Assembly (NCBI RefSeq): GCF_001027925.1
Contig: NZ_LECT01000001.1
Coordinates: 62,001-126,000 of the forward strand
Reading direction: 5' to 3'
Origin: Rhodopirellula islandica
GTDB lineage: Bacteria > Planctomycetota > Planctomycetia > Pirellulales > Pirellulaceae
Length of the DNA stretch: 64,000 bases
A program made the translations under genes and the position numbers. Positions 52,246-61,893 of this stretch are shown here, piece by piece. The notes beneath the pieces are model-generated. The model made no database searches. It saw nothing but the letters and a program-made list of their open reading frames with translations, and was not told the origin of the DNA. The first letter of the stretch is position 1. Each line of letters starts with the position of its first letter.

Positions 52246-52794
52246 CTAGATTTTGCCGTCGAGACCCATTTGGTAATACTTGTGGGTGATCTTGTCTTGG
52301 TTATCGAGCAACCAATCGATCGATGGTTCGTTGTTCATCGCTTTGTGAATCGCTTGCGCCATCGCTTGGCGGTGAATGTCGAACAAGGCCTTGTGGTCCA
52401 AGTTGTCGTCATCAATGACACCAGGGTTCAACCACACACTGCAGATGATGCCGAGGTCGTTGGCCTTTTCCTTGGGGAGATCGCCGGCGCGAACCGCATC
52501 CAAAACTCCGTTGGCGATCGCGGCTTGGACCGTGCCCATCAGGATGTTGGTGTAGCGGCTGTTTTTGACCGTCACTTTGCTGACGCACAACGTCACCGGA
52601 CGGACTTGGATGTCGGTGTTCAGAATCGCGAAGACTTTGGAGTGACCCATTGATTGGTCCCCCGTCAAAGTGGCCAGGGCCGTGCCAACGGGGCCGTCGA
52701 GTTCGCCGATGACGACTTCGGGTTCCGCAGCGGTGAAGGGTGGGCCACCGGCGACAAGCGATTCGCCCGTGCGAAGAACAATGCGATCTGACAT
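52246..52794 (-). CDS. fae: Formaldehyde-activating enzyme-like protein (Fae)
   Basis: 182 residues, against about 170 for Fae. Family segments: GESLVAGGPPF, GELDGPVGTALATL, GHSKVFAILNTDIQVRP, TLCVSKVTVKN and QAAIANGVLDAV. Fae condenses formaldehyde with tetrahydromethanopterin, the first step of the H4MPT-linked C1 pathway known in planctomycetes. In the classical enzyme the motif NEVAHIDLIIG carries the catalytic His17; here the aligned piece is TAAEPEVVIG, with Glu24 in its place. It may be a divergent paralogue with changed or lost activity. ATG 52794 begins the conserved part; four more upstream codons are open. No other C1 genes are near. Confidence 0.88.
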   Translation of the reverse strand: MSDRIVLRTGESLVAGGPPFTAAEPEVVIGELDGPVGTALATLTGDQSMGHSKVFAILNTDIQVRPVTLCVSKVTVKNSRYTNILMGTVQAAIANGVLDAVRAGDLPKEKANDLGIICSVWLNPGVIDDDNLDHKALFDIHRQAMAQAIHKAMNNEPSIDWLLDNQDKITHKYYQMGLDGKI

Positions 52795-52867
52795 CAAAGA
52801 ACTCAATCAAAGGGGAAGAGGGTGGGCTCTGTCAAAGCCACGTTCAAACGGATTGCGGGGCATCACC

Positions 52868-52935
52868 GTCGCGGAAGTCGTCAAGACTTTCGGGATTTCG
52901 TCAAGCAAGTCGAAACTCTTGACGAGTTTCGCTAC
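52868..52935. repeat. 68-bp palindromic repeat (family A), copy 5
   Basis: Begins GTCGCGGAAGTCGTCAAG and ends TTGACGAGTTTCGCTAC. It lies in the 330-bp space upstream of fae and downstream of the SdrD-B surface-protein gene; nothing else is seen in that space. Confidence 0.88.
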
Positions 52936-53124
52936 CCTGATTTCAGGTTTTGACGCACGATCAGCTCGTGGTCGACCGACCGAAGGATGGACTTCCCAGT
53001 CCTACGGTGCAAGCAACTTTTGACGGACTGGTGGATTGATCCGCTGGTCCACTCGCTGACGCTTCGGGTTGGGATCGATTGGCTGATGCACCAACGAAGG
53101 CCGAGCGACCAACGGTTTCAGCGA

Positions 53125-56100
53125 TCAGCCAGCGTTGGTGTAGTAGCCAGGTTCGTCCTTGTTGTCGCCATTGAAATCTCCCACGATCGGCTGCGAATCC
53201 GCTGACTCTCGCGGCACGGCGATGCGTTTGTCGTTGGCGGTCAACTTTCGGTCGCCATCGCTGTCGATGATCCAGACATCGCCTCGGACCACACCGATTT
53301 CATCGATGCCGTCACCGTCGAAGTCGCCCACGATTGGCTCGTCACCGGGGCGGCCAAAGTCGTGGGGCTTGGTTTTGCCTGTCCAACGACCGTCGGCATC
53401 ATCATCGAGCAACCACTGGCCGCCGCGGAAAACACCGATTTGGTCAATGCCGTCGCCGTTCCAGTCACCGGCGATGGGTGTGTCGACTTGTTCGCCGTAC
53501 TGGAAGACGTGGTCCACCGCATCGGCCAACAGTCCCCCATCTTCGCCCCGCATCAACATCCGTTGCTGATCTTCGTTGGCGGTGGTTTCACGGGGGACCA
53601 ATTCCTCACGCGTCAGGCCACGTCGACGTGTGTTGGCGGGGTCGGGCAAACCGGGGTCGCGGCGGATGCGAGCCCAGTCGTTTTCCCAGCGGCGTCCGAA
53701 GATCCCGACGTCGTCTTTGCCGTCGCCATCCCAGTCACCCACGACGGGGCGATCGAGTTCCGTTCCGAGCCGAACCCAAAGGTCGCCAGCGTCCCATGTG
53801 CCGTTGCCGTTGAGGTCCACGAACCATTGTCCACCGATGAACAACACCGCTTCGTCAACGCCATCGCCATTGAAGTCACCGGTGAGCGCGGTGGCATCGG
53901 GGTGTCCCATTTGAATGTGAGAGCCCGAATCGGATTGTGATGCCAGCGTTCGAACCGTGGGGGTTTGGATGTGCCAAAGACCCGCCATCAAATCGTTTCG
54001 CATCAACGAGCTCGGCAGCTTGCCTTTTCGTTCGCTTCCTTCTTCGCCATCGCCATCGAGTTCGGTGCGGTAGTTGGCCGGACGAATCAGGTCGCCGTCA
54101 TCGGAGAACTCGTCTGCCTGAACGATTCCTGAATCAGCACCGCCGCCTCGTGGGAAGCCACCGTTGATCACGCTCAGGTGCCAGCTGACTTGCCATTCAT
54201 CTGCGAAGAAGAATTGCTGGTGGGGATCCAGGTGGATTCCAAATGCCATCGGTCGGATCGGGGTCTCGAACGTTTCGATGGGCACCAAAGGGCGACTGAT
54301 CGGATCGGGAGTCGGGTATTCTTCGGGTGGAAAGTCTGGCGGATCTTCGATGGCGATTTCGCTGAAGTTGTTGTCGGCACTGGTCTGGCCAGCACCCACG
54401 AACAATTGCAGGATCGCATCGAACTTCGGGTCGGTGGATGAGTCCGCCATCAGGTTTTGAACGGACGTCGGGAACGTCAGCGTTCCTTCGCCGCTGTCGG
54501 AAACAAAGTCAGCGACGTTGATTGCCAAACCGCCAAGCGTGCCGGGCGTGTCCAGCGAATCAATGAAGCCCTCGGGTTGGACTTGGTAAACCGAGTAAAC
54601 CGTTTCAGGTCGCAAACCGCTGAAGACGTAGAAACCATTTTCGTCGGTGGTGACGCGAATGGTTTCGGTGCCATAGGTTCCCGCCAGGGCTCCGGTGGCG
54701 CTGTCGATGGGACTGCCCAGCACATTGCGAAGTTCGAGTGTGACACCAGACAATCGTGTGTCGTCGTCTGTCAATTCGCCATCGCGGTACTCTCGCAAGT
54801 CTTCCGGGCTGGGAGCTTCCCGGAGCACCAGGTTCTCGCCGTCTTGGAAGACGTAGCCAGTGATCGTTGCGGGTGGCAACTCAGGGAAGTCGTAGCCGAT
54901 CGCGTTGATGCCGCCAGGAATCGTGATTTCACCGATCACGTCGCTGCGAAGGACACGGCCGCCGAAGTCGCCGACGATCTGGCCACCTTGGAAATAGTCA
55001 TCGGGTTGTGACTCGTGGACCGAGTAGGTTCCCGGCGGCAACGAATCAAACGTGTAGCGACCTTGGTTGTCGGTCTGCGTGGTCGCGATGACTTGATCGG
55101 TCTCATCACGCAACTCGATGATCACGTTGGCCAGCGGAGTCTCGCCGTCATCGAAGACGCTGTTGCGAACCGTGTCCGCCCAGACCATGCCCGAGATGGT
55201 GCTGGGCAGAACTTCGCAGAAGTCGTAGTTGATCAGCGACTCGCCCCAGCCGACCGGGATCGTTGAGATCACATCGTCGACGCTGTCGTTGCCGCCTGCA
55301 CTGCCGGCCATTTGGCTGCCGTGGAAGTAGCCGTCCGGTTGGGTTTCGCGAACGGTGTAGGAACCGGCCTGCAAGTTTCCAAAGTGATACGAGCCATCCG
55401 CAATGGTGGTCGTTGTGGTGACCAATTCACCGGCTGAGTTGAACAGCTCAATCAACACGCCGCCCAGTCCCGGTTCGTCGTGGTCTTGGAAGCAGTCGGC
55501 GTCTTTGTCGACGTAGACCACACCCGACAACTCCGATGGCAATCGCTCGCAGAAGTCGTAGTCGGTCAGCGTTTCGCCCCAGCCGATGTCGATGGTCGAG
55601 ATCACGTCGGCAAGGCTGTCATCGCCGCCGCCCGAGCCCGCCTTTTGTCCGCCATGGAAGTAGCCTTCCGGTTGCGTTTCACGAACGGTGTAGACGCCCG
55701 ATTTCAAGTTGCCAAAGTGATAGGCACCATTGGCGTCGGTGGTCGTGCTGCCGACCAAGGCACCGTTCTCATCGAACAGTTCCACGATCACGCCGGCCAG
55801 GCCAATCTCGTCTGCATCGCGGAAGCAATCTGCATCTTTGTCGACGTACACGACGCCGGACAACTCAGAGGGCAGCAATTCGCAGAAATTGTACTGCGTC
55901 AGGGTTTCGCCCCAGCCCATGTCGATGGTCGAAATCACATCGGCTTGGGAGTCGTTGCCACCGTGGCTGCCCGCTTTTTGACCGCCGTGGAAGTACCCGC
56001 TCGGCTGAATTTCGCGAACGGTGTAGAAACCGGCTGGCAGGAAGGTGAACTTGTACGCACCCGAGGCATCGGTGAGCGTGGTCGCGATGACGTCGCCGGC

Positions 56101-58371
56101 TTCGTTGACCAATTCAACGCGAACGCCCGACAGTCCTTCTTCGTCTGCATCGCGGAAGCAATCTGCGTCGCGATCGACGTACACGATCCCGGAAATTTCC
56201 GACGGTGGCCGCTCGCAGAAGTCGTAGTTCACGGCGACTTCGCCCGACGTCAGCGTGATCGAGCCAATTCGGCTGCCGTTTTCGCTGACGCCGCCTGCCG
56301 AACCCGGTTTGGCGCCACCTTCGAAGTAGCCGTCCGGTTGCGTTTCGATGACGGTGTAGTTGCCAGGAATCAGATCGGTGAAGGTGTACCGACCGTCCGC
56401 GTCCGTTTGGGTTTGAGCAACTTGCTTGCCGCTCTCGTCGACCAAGGTGATGGTCACGCCTTCCAGGACCGGTTCGTCATCGTCTTTGAAGCAATCTTCG
56501 TCGAAGTCGACGTGCACGCGTCCACTGAGCGACGCCAGTTGGCGTTCGCCGAAGTCATAGTTCACGCCGTGCAAACCTTGACGCAGCGTGATGCTGACGA
56601 AGCTGTCTGCATCCGACCCCAGTCCACCGACCGTGGTTCCGTCGATTTGCCCAACGGAGTCGATGCCGTCGATGTATCCAAGCGGCTGGGTTTCGATGAT
56701 ACGGTACGTGTCCGCTGCCAAACCGCTGAACTTGTACTCGCCATCGGGCCCGGTGACGGTGGTGGCGACGACGTTTCCATCCGAGCCGACCAGCACCAAT
56801 TCGGTGCCGGGGATCGCTTCTTCGCCAGCGTCTCGATTTCCGTCGTTGTCCCGGTCGTGATAAACCTCGCCCGACAACGATCCCGGGGCGGCTTCGCAGA
56901 AGTTGTACTCGTGGCCTTCGCCGCCGGGCGGCAACGCGACGTTGGTGATGCGTCCACCATCGACGGAGCCACCAATGGGCACGAAGATGTTCGAAGCGAT
57001 CGTGCGAATCTCTCCGGGATGCGATCCGCCATCCAGCAACCCGTCAGGCGTGATCTCAACGATCTCGTAGACGCCTGTACGAAGGTCATCGAAGAGGTAA
57101 CTGCCGTCCGCACCGGTCCGGGTGGTCGCGACCAATTTGCCTTGTTCGTCGATCAATCGAACTTCGACGTTTTGCAGAGGCGTGCTGTCACCGGCGTCGT
57201 GATCACCATCGCAGTCTGCACCCGGCGCGGCCAAGTACACAAAGCCACCAATCGAACCCAGAGGGACTTCGCCGAAGTTGTATTCCACCCCGACATCGCC
57301 GCCACCAAGCACGATGTCGCGAATTTCGTCGCCGGGATTGATCGCCGAACCGACCACTTGGCCGTCGATGGTGCCGGCTGCGTCCTTGCCGTCTTCCAAA
57401 TCAGCGGGCTGGTCGACTTCGACGATGCGGTAACGACCTGGCATCAAGTTCGTGAATTGGTACGAACCATCCGCGTTGGTTTTGGTTTCAAGCTGGTTCT
57501 GGGGTGCAATCGTGTCGACGGGGAGCAACCGAACCGTGACGCCGCCCAAGCCGACTTCGCCAGCGTCTTTGGTGCCCGAGTCGTTGTCATCTCGATAAAC
57601 GAAACCACCGATTGAGGCTGGGATCGGAGTTTGCGTGGCGGTCCCAACGGCGGCCGCGGAGCGGTTGGGCCGACTGTCGATGTCCGACCCTTCATCCGGC
57701 GGCAAATCCAGACCGTATTCTTGGGCTGGGTCACCAAAGTCATTCAGGAAGATCGCATCGGCTTCGGCGGCGTAGTAGTCCGGGGCTTCGAAAAGAGCTT
57801 CTAGGATCGAGTCTTGGAACTCTTGTCCCGAAGTGATGACATCGAGTCGACTGTTGAATTCATCGAGGTCCGGGAGGTTGCGGAGCACTTCGTCCACGTC
57901 GATCGTGAACTCCAGCCGATCGCCCGCGCTGAAGCCACGGAAGTTGAGCTTCAGGAATTGCCCACCGTCGTCGACGCTTGCCGTGACATCGGCGGGAGTT
58001 CCATCGAGTGTTTCGATGTTCTGGACCGTGAATGGATGCGCGCCATTTTTGCCGCGACCGCCCACCTCGGTGTCAAAGATCGGGTCGCCAACCGAGATGC
58101 CGTCACCGTCTTTGTCAGTGCGGATGATCAGTTCGGTCAGCTCAGTGCCGGGGGCTCCGCCGGTGAAAGAAAGCAGGAACCGGTCGCCTTTGGAATCGCT
58201 GCCGACGTCTTGATCGGATTCCAAGTAGTCCGTTTCGAGATAGACCAATCCCACATGGATCGGATCCGCCACCATCAAACGACGACTCTCCAGCGACTCG
58301 ATGCGCATCTTCCGCCCAGTCGAAGCAGAAGTGTTGGGTGTTAGCAATCGTTCGAGACGTTTCCAGATCAC
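53125..58371 (-). CDS. Large surface protein: LEPR-type motif, nine SdrD-B repeats, FG-GAP-like C-terminus
   Basis: 1,748 residues. The start is GTG 58371: AAGGAGG lies eight bases upstream, a strong choice over the GTG at 58395 that precedes the Shine-Dalgarno sequence. Near the N-terminus RIESLESRRLMVAD is the planctomycete LEPR-type motif. A calcium-binding-like region follows, then nine SdrD-B (Cna-B-like) repeats with the pattern SGxVYxDxDxDxxxD...YTVRETQPxGYF. Repeats 2 and 4-7 have paired Cys residues, one in the acidic loop and one in YDFCE/YNFCE. The last ~330 residues hold five FG-GAP/VCBS-like units (GDFNGDGVDEAVLF, GDWDGDGKDDVGIF and so on). Probably a calcium-stabilised surface stalk. 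Confidence 0.9.
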   Translation of the reverse strand: MIWKRLERLLTPNTSASTGRKMRIESLESRRLMVADPIHVGLVYLETDYLESDQDVGSDSKGDRFLLSFTGGAPGTELTELIIRTDKDGDGISVGDPIFDTEVGGRGKNGAHPFTVQNIETLDGTPADVTASVDDGGQFLKLNFRGFSAGDRLEFTIDVDEVLRNLPDLDEFNSRLDVITSGQEFQDSILEALFEAPDYYAAEADAIFLNDFGDPAQEYGLDLPPDEGSDIDSRPNRSAAAVGTATQTPIPASIGGFVYRDDNDSGTKDAGEVGLGGVTVRLLPVDTIAPQNQLETKTNADGSYQFTNLMPGRYRIVEVDQPADLEDGKDAAGTIDGQVVGSAINPGDEIRDIVLGGGDVGVEYNFGEVPLGSIGGFVYLAAPGADCDGDHDAGDSTPLQNVEVRLIDEQGKLVATTRTGADGSYLFDDLRTGVYEIVEITPDGLLDGGSHPGEIRTIASNIFVPIGGSVDGGRITNVALPPGGEGHEYNFCEAAPGSLSGEVYHDRDNDGNRDAGEEAIPGTELVLVGSDGNVVATTVTGPDGEYKFSGLAADTYRIIETQPLGYIDGIDSVGQIDGTTVGGLGSDADSFVSITLRQGLHGVNYDFGERQLASLSGRVHVDFDEDCFKDDDEPVLEGVTITLVDESGKQVAQTQTDADGRYTFTDLIPGNYTVIETQPDGYFEGGAKPGSAGGVSENGSRIGSITLTSGEVAVNYDFCERPPSEISGIVYVDRDADCFRDADEEGLSGVRVELVNEAGDVIATTLTDASGAYKFTFLPAGFYTVREIQPSGYFHGGQKAGSHGGNDSQADVISTIDMGWGETLTQYNFCELLPSELSGVVYVDKDADCFRDADEIGLAGVIVELFDENGALVGSTTTDANGAYHFGNLKSGVYTVRETQPEGYFHGGQKAGSGGGDDSLADVISTIDIGWGETLTDYDFCERLPSELSGVVYVDKDADCFQDHDEPGLGGVLIELFNSAGELVTTTTTIADGSYHFGNLQAGSYTVRETQPDGYFHGSQMAGSAGGNDSVDDVISTIPVGWGESLINYDFCEVLPSTISGMVWADTVRNSVFDDGETPLANVIIELRDETDQVIATTQTDNQGRYTFDSLPPGTYSVHESQPDDYFQGGQIVGDFGGRVLRSDVIGEITIPGGINAIGYDFPELPPATITGYVFQDGENLVLREAPSPEDLREYRDGELTDDDTRLSGVTLELRNVLGSPIDSATGALAGTYGTETIRVTTDENGFYVFSGLRPETVYSVYQVQPEGFIDSLDTPGTLGGLAINVADFVSDSGEGTLTFPTSVQNLMADSSTDPKFDAILQLFVGAGQTSADNNFSEIAIEDPPDFPPEEYPTPDPISRPLVPIETFETPIRPMAFGIHLDPHQQFFFADEWQVSWHLSVINGGFPRGGGADSGIVQADEFSDDGDLIRPANYRTELDGDGEEGSERKGKLPSSLMRNDLMAGLWHIQTPTVRTLASQSDSGSHIQMGHPDATALTGDFNGDGVDEAVLFIGGQWFVDLNGNGTWDAGDLWVRLGTELDRPVVGDWDGDGKDDVGIFGRRWENDWARIRRDPGLPDPANTRRRGLTREELVPRETTANEDQQRMLMRGEDGGLLADAVDHVFQYGEQVDTPIAGDWNGDGIDQIGVFRGGQWLLDDDADGRWTGKTKPHDFGRPGDEPIVGDFDGDGIDEIGVVRGDVWIIDSDGDRKLTANDKRIAVPRESADSQPIVGDFNGDNKDEPGYYTNAG
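55215..56213 (-). repeat. Three 333-bp repeats inside the SdrD-B gene
   Basis: The anchor sequence CGCAGAAG/CGCAGAAA recurs at 55215, 55548, 55881 and 56214, an exact 333-bp (111-codon) period. The units are similar at DNA level, so the number of stalk modules could change by recombination. Confidence 0.85.
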
Positions 58372-58466
58372 GTTTGGTACCTCCTTGTACCGCACATTGA
58401 TTTCAGTTGAACACGAGGGAGTTCAGGTCAGCTGAAGGAGTGGAAGGATGAGATGCGGTCGACGGC

Positions 58467-59627
58467 TTAGCGAGGTGTCGGTTCGCTGGCCGGGGACGAC
58501 CCGTCGTTTCCGAGTGCAATCTTGCTGTCAGCGATCGCGTTCTGATTCAGGTCCCAGCGTCGCAAAGTCGCATCGAATCCGCCGGAGAAAACCATGCCAT
58601 CGACTGCGGCGAGTGTTGCCACCGAGCCCACATGGCCTCTCAGTTGCCCGGCGACATAAAGCGAGCGGCCGTCGTCTGCCAGGTCGACCAAGTGAATCAC
58701 ATCGTCACTGCCAGCAGCAGCGATGCGGTGACTGTCGACGATCGCCAACGAGAACAACCGTCCCGAGGTAATCGTTTGTTGTGACAGCACCTCATTGGTC
58801 CGGGTGTCCCAACGCATGATCACGCCATCTTCGTCGACACTGACCAAGATGTCCGAGTTCGGCATGAACGCCAGGTCCCGAACTCGTCGCTGGTGCAGAT
58901 GTTGGTCTGCAATCAGTTTGCCGGTTCGGGGATCAAACAAGTGCAGGTGACCATCGCGGCCTGCGATCGCCAGGGCTTCTCCATCGGCTCGGTAGACACA
59001 GCATCGCAAATCATTGCAATCGCAAAACAATCGCTCGTGGTTGCCGGCCTGGTTCGAGATCAAGAAAACCTCTTTGTCAAAACCGACCGCAACCATTTGA
59101 TCCCCGGCGGGCGAAAAGCTGACGCACGCCAAGGCTGGGGCGGAGCCGATTTCTTGCAGCACCGAAAAGTCGTCGTTGCGATCCCAGATGATCAGGCGAC
59201 CATCATTGCCTGCCGAGGCCAAACGGCTGCCGGTGGCATCAAACGCGAGCGTGCGAATCATGTCGCTGTGCCCGATCGGGGAGCTTGCCGATCGATGCCC
59301 ATCGCCCAGGGTTCGAACCACTTGCAGCGTTTCCAGGCGAAGCAGGCGGATCACATGGTCGTCGCCGGCAACTGCCAGCCATTCGCCACGCGGATCGATT
59401 GCGATCGACGTGACCACGACCTGTTTCACAGTTTCATCCACCGGTGGCAGTCGGACGACGCGAGCCTCCGGCAAATCATTGGCGGTGATCAATTGGATGG
59501 GTTCACCCACCAATCCGCCGCCGTTGGCATTCGCAGGAGGGGCTGCCGTTGCATTCCAGGCCGGTGAAACCAGGGATGTGGTAGCCAGGGCGACCAAAAG
59601 TTGACGCCGATTGATTGTGTTTCTCAT
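58467..59627 (-). CDS. Exported WD40-repeat protein
   Basis: 386 residues. An N-terminal Tat-like signal (NRRQLLVALATTSLVSPAW) is followed by about seven WD40 blades (GHSDMIRTLAFDATGSRLASAGNDGRLIIWDR; RRVRDLAFMPNSDILVSVDEDGVIMRWDTR; GHVGSVATLAAVDGMVFSGGFDATLRRWDL), making one beta-propeller. ATG 59627 has GGGGG nine bases upstream. It lies 95 bp upstream of the SdrD-B surface-protein gene on the same strand and may be expressed with it. The propeller is probably a binding platform; no enzymatic motif is seen. Confidence 0.88.
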   Translation of the reverse strand: MRNTINRRQLLVALATTSLVSPAWNATAAPPANANGGGLVGEPIQLITANDLPEARVVRLPPVDETVKQVVVTSIAIDPRGEWLAVAGDDHVIRLLRLETLQVVRTLGDGHRSASSPIGHSDMIRTLAFDATGSRLASAGNDGRLIIWDRNDDFSVLQEIGSAPALACVSFSPAGDQMVAVGFDKEVFLISNQAGNHERLFCDCNDLRCCVYRADGEALAIAGRDGHLHLFDPRTGKLIADQHLHQRRVRDLAFMPNSDILVSVDEDGVIMRWDTRTNEVLSQQTITSGRLFSLAIVDSHRIAAAGSDDVIHLVDLADDGRSLYVAGQLRGHVGSVATLAAVDGMVFSGGFDATLRRWDLNQNAIADSKIALGNDGSSPASEPTPR

Positions 59628-59792
59628 TTCGTATGCCCCCGCATGACGAACCAGGGTGAGGCGACGCGTTCCTTGCGTACGCACTCCAATCGGAAGGATC
59701 GGCATGATCCGCCCAAGTCGTGAACCGAAATCTTCACGCGACGTGTTTCGATTTCGGAATCACGTTGGGGGGGAAGTCGCCAGGGGGCGTTT

Positions 59793-60824
59793 TCACTCGC
59801 TTGGGTCGAGCACCGTTTGGCCGCCCGTCATCCGCAGATACGCCATCGCCAATGGCAAGCTCGCGATCGGAGCGGTGATGGCCTGGCCCACATAAAACAG
59901 CAGCGCCCCGACCGTCGAGAGCAGAAAGTAGAACGTGACCACCTTCAGGCTCACCTTTCGGTGCACCCAAGACAAAGCAAAACTCTCTCGCAAGCTTTCG
60001 CCGAACGGCGCTCGTCGATCCGCGATCAAGAACACGCTGGGCCAGAGAAGCCATTGCAGTGCGAAGATCAAAACAAAGTAGACGCACCCCACCGAGAATG
60101 TGCCCACCAGTGTCGCGGTTTCACGCGGCAAGGGCAGCACCAACATGAACGCGATCATGGCAATCACACCCAGCACCAACAACATCGCCATCACGACGGC
60201 AACGAACAGCATGAACAACGTCATGTGAAACAGCACGCTCGCGGGAACCGACAGCCTTCCGCGTGACGGTGTTTCGTTCGAATCAGGCGCGAATCGGATG
60301 GATGGCTGATGGCTGCCTCGACCGTAGCGACTCACGGCCAGCGTCATCCTCGCCATCACCGAGGTGGTGTAGGCGGTGGTCAGAATGCCAACCCCAGCCA
60401 CCATCCCCGATGCCAACAAAAACGTCAGCAGTTGAGCGGTGTCCTGTTGAGCCAAGGTCCAAAGCTCGCTCAATTGTTGACATGGCCAAGCGACCAACAC
60501 AAACCAGATCAGCGTGGTCAGGCAGGAGACGCCGAGCAGAACGTTCCAGTTGCTACGAAACAGCTGGAAGGCATCGAACAAAACGCTTTCGACCGACGAC
60601 TCGGCAGGTTGCAACAGCGTGACCGCTCGTTGACGGTTGGCAAACGAATGCGGGTCAGCGGGCGAGTTTTCGCGGAAGGTGGAGAGATCAATGGGTTGAG
60701 AGCAGGCGGCACAGACACCGCTGCTTGGGAGACCGCCGCCAGATTCTTCGCCGCGTGAAACAAGCGGGAATTCGATCAGCGCCATGCAATGGGGGCACGT
60801 CACGCGCAAGGCTTGGTGGCTCAT
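59793..60824 (-). CDS. Membrane protein with N-terminal zinc ribbon, unknown
   Basis: 343 residues. Two CxxC pairs near the start (CPHC, CAAC) form a zinc-ribbon-like unit, followed by about six hydrophobic helices arranged as two helical pairs around a loop with RYGRGSHQ. The second half (PRETATLVGTFSVGCVYFVLI; ESFALSWVHRKVSL) is like the DUF975/YciC type of membrane proteins. Function unknown. ATG 60824 is followed upstream by the exonuclease gene, with a 16-bp gap, so the two are probably one transcript. Confidence 0.8.
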   Translation of the reverse strand: MSHQALRVTCPHCMALIEFPLVSRGEESGGGLPSSGVCAACSQPIDLSTFRENSPADPHSFANRQRAVTLLQPAESSVESVLFDAFQLFRSNWNVLLGVSCLTTLIWFVLVAWPCQQLSELWTLAQQDTAQLLTFLLASGMVAGVGILTTAYTTSVMARMTLAVSRYGRGSHQPSIRFAPDSNETPSRGRLSVPASVLFHMTLFMLFVAVVMAMLLVLGVIAMIAFMLVLPLPRETATLVGTFSVGCVYFVLIFALQWLLWPSVFLIADRRAPFGESLRESFALSWVHRKVSLKVVTFYFLLSTVGALLFYVGQAITAPIASLPLAMAYLRMTGGQTVLDPSE

Positions 60825-60840
60825 GAGAAAATCCCAGCAA

Positions 60841-61746
60841 TCACGCGTTGGATTCGTCTGGTTTGGTCGCTTCGGTCTGGGGTGGCCCCGATCCGGTTGG
60901 CCCAGTGTCAGTGGGTTCGGCGTCAGCTGTTTCTGATTCGATCAGCCAAGGGTTCTTCCAGTCGCCGAATTGCGTCATGTAATCGGCGCAGGCTTGGCAG
61001 GTCTCGCTTTCCTTTTCAATCCAATCACGGGTTTGTTGGACCAATTCAATTTCGCGTTCCAGTTCCAATTTTCCGGTCAACACCATGCATCGCAGGAACA
61101 CAAAGTACGTGTCCAGCACGTCGCAGCGACAATAATCGCTGATCTCTTTGAGGCCACCTGCGTCATAAGACGATTGGACTTGATCGCCACTGAGTCCCAT
61201 TTTGCCGGGTTTGGCCAATGATTGGGCGGCCAAGTTGAGGCCGCCGTTGAAGCGAGAGGCTCCGAAATTGGTGAGCAGTTCCTGCAAATCCAGGTGGGCG
61301 TGCGTGCTGAACCGGTTGCGGCGTGATTTGTAACCGCTGTCGTCAAACCACTTGGGAATCGAAATCCCATACCGAAAGGCGGACAGTTCCATGATCGGAA
61401 TGTCAAACGAACGCCCGTTGAAGGTCACCCACTGGGGCATGTTGTACATCTCCCAGCCTTGCCAGAAGTACTTGGTGATCACATGCGGCCGGAACTCGGG
61501 TTCGTCCAGCGATTTGATGTCCACCAACCGAAAGTCGGAGGTGACTTTCGCGACCACCACGGCAATCGGGATTTGGAACGTGTAGGGGATGAATGTCGAC
61601 CCGGTTTGCTCCATCCGCTCCGCTTGGTATTTCGCGATCGCTTCGTCGGGGGACAAGTCTTCACCCGAGTAACGGACACGGGAGATGAGATCGCCATCAG
61701 CGATGCTTTCGACATCAAAGATCAGGTGCGAGACTGAGTCACTCAT
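60841..61746 (-). CDS. DEDD-family 3'-5' exonuclease, PolB-like
   Basis: 301 residues matching the predicted PolB-like 3'-5' exonuclease domain. Exo I is FDVES (Asp11, Glu13), Exo II is FNGRSFDIP and Exo III is YCRCDVLDTY, giving the four acidic residues of a DEDD nuclease. The C-terminal ~30 residues are Pro/Thr-rich (EPTDTGPTGSGPPQTEATKP) and presumably unstructured. It is a stand-alone exonuclease, probably acting in DNA repair or RNA/DNA end processing. ATG 61746 is used. No signal peptide. Confidence 0.88.
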   Translation of the reverse strand: MSDSVSHLIFDVESIADGDLISRVRYSGEDLSPDEAIAKYQAERMEQTGSTFIPYTFQIPIAVVVAKVTSDFRLVDIKSLDEPEFRPHVITKYFWQGWEMYNMPQWVTFNGRSFDIPIMELSAFRYGISIPKWFDDSGYKSRRNRFSTHAHLDLQELLTNFGASRFNGGLNLAAQSLAKPGKMGLSGDQVQSSYDAGGLKEISDYCRCDVLDTYFVFLRCMVLTGKLELEREIELVQQTRDWIEKESETCQACADYMTQFGDWKNPWLIESETADAEPTDTGPTGSGPPQTEATKPDESNA

Positions 61747-61893
61747 GGTGCTTCCTTTTCAGCGTTTGCCCACGGCGAGATGGGCTGCGGTTGCCTTCGC
61801 CTCGGGACATTTTGACCGGTGCGCACAAACTACCACAGACGCCTGGGGATTGGGGAAATCGCGTTGAGGCCGACTCGTCCCGGTGGACGCGAA

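Noticed and set aside
55480-57615. Plus-strand open frame of 711 codons
   Set aside because: It runs opposite the SdrD-B repeats; its apparent internal repeats mirror the 333-bp DNA repeats of the real gene, and it has no ribosome-binding site.
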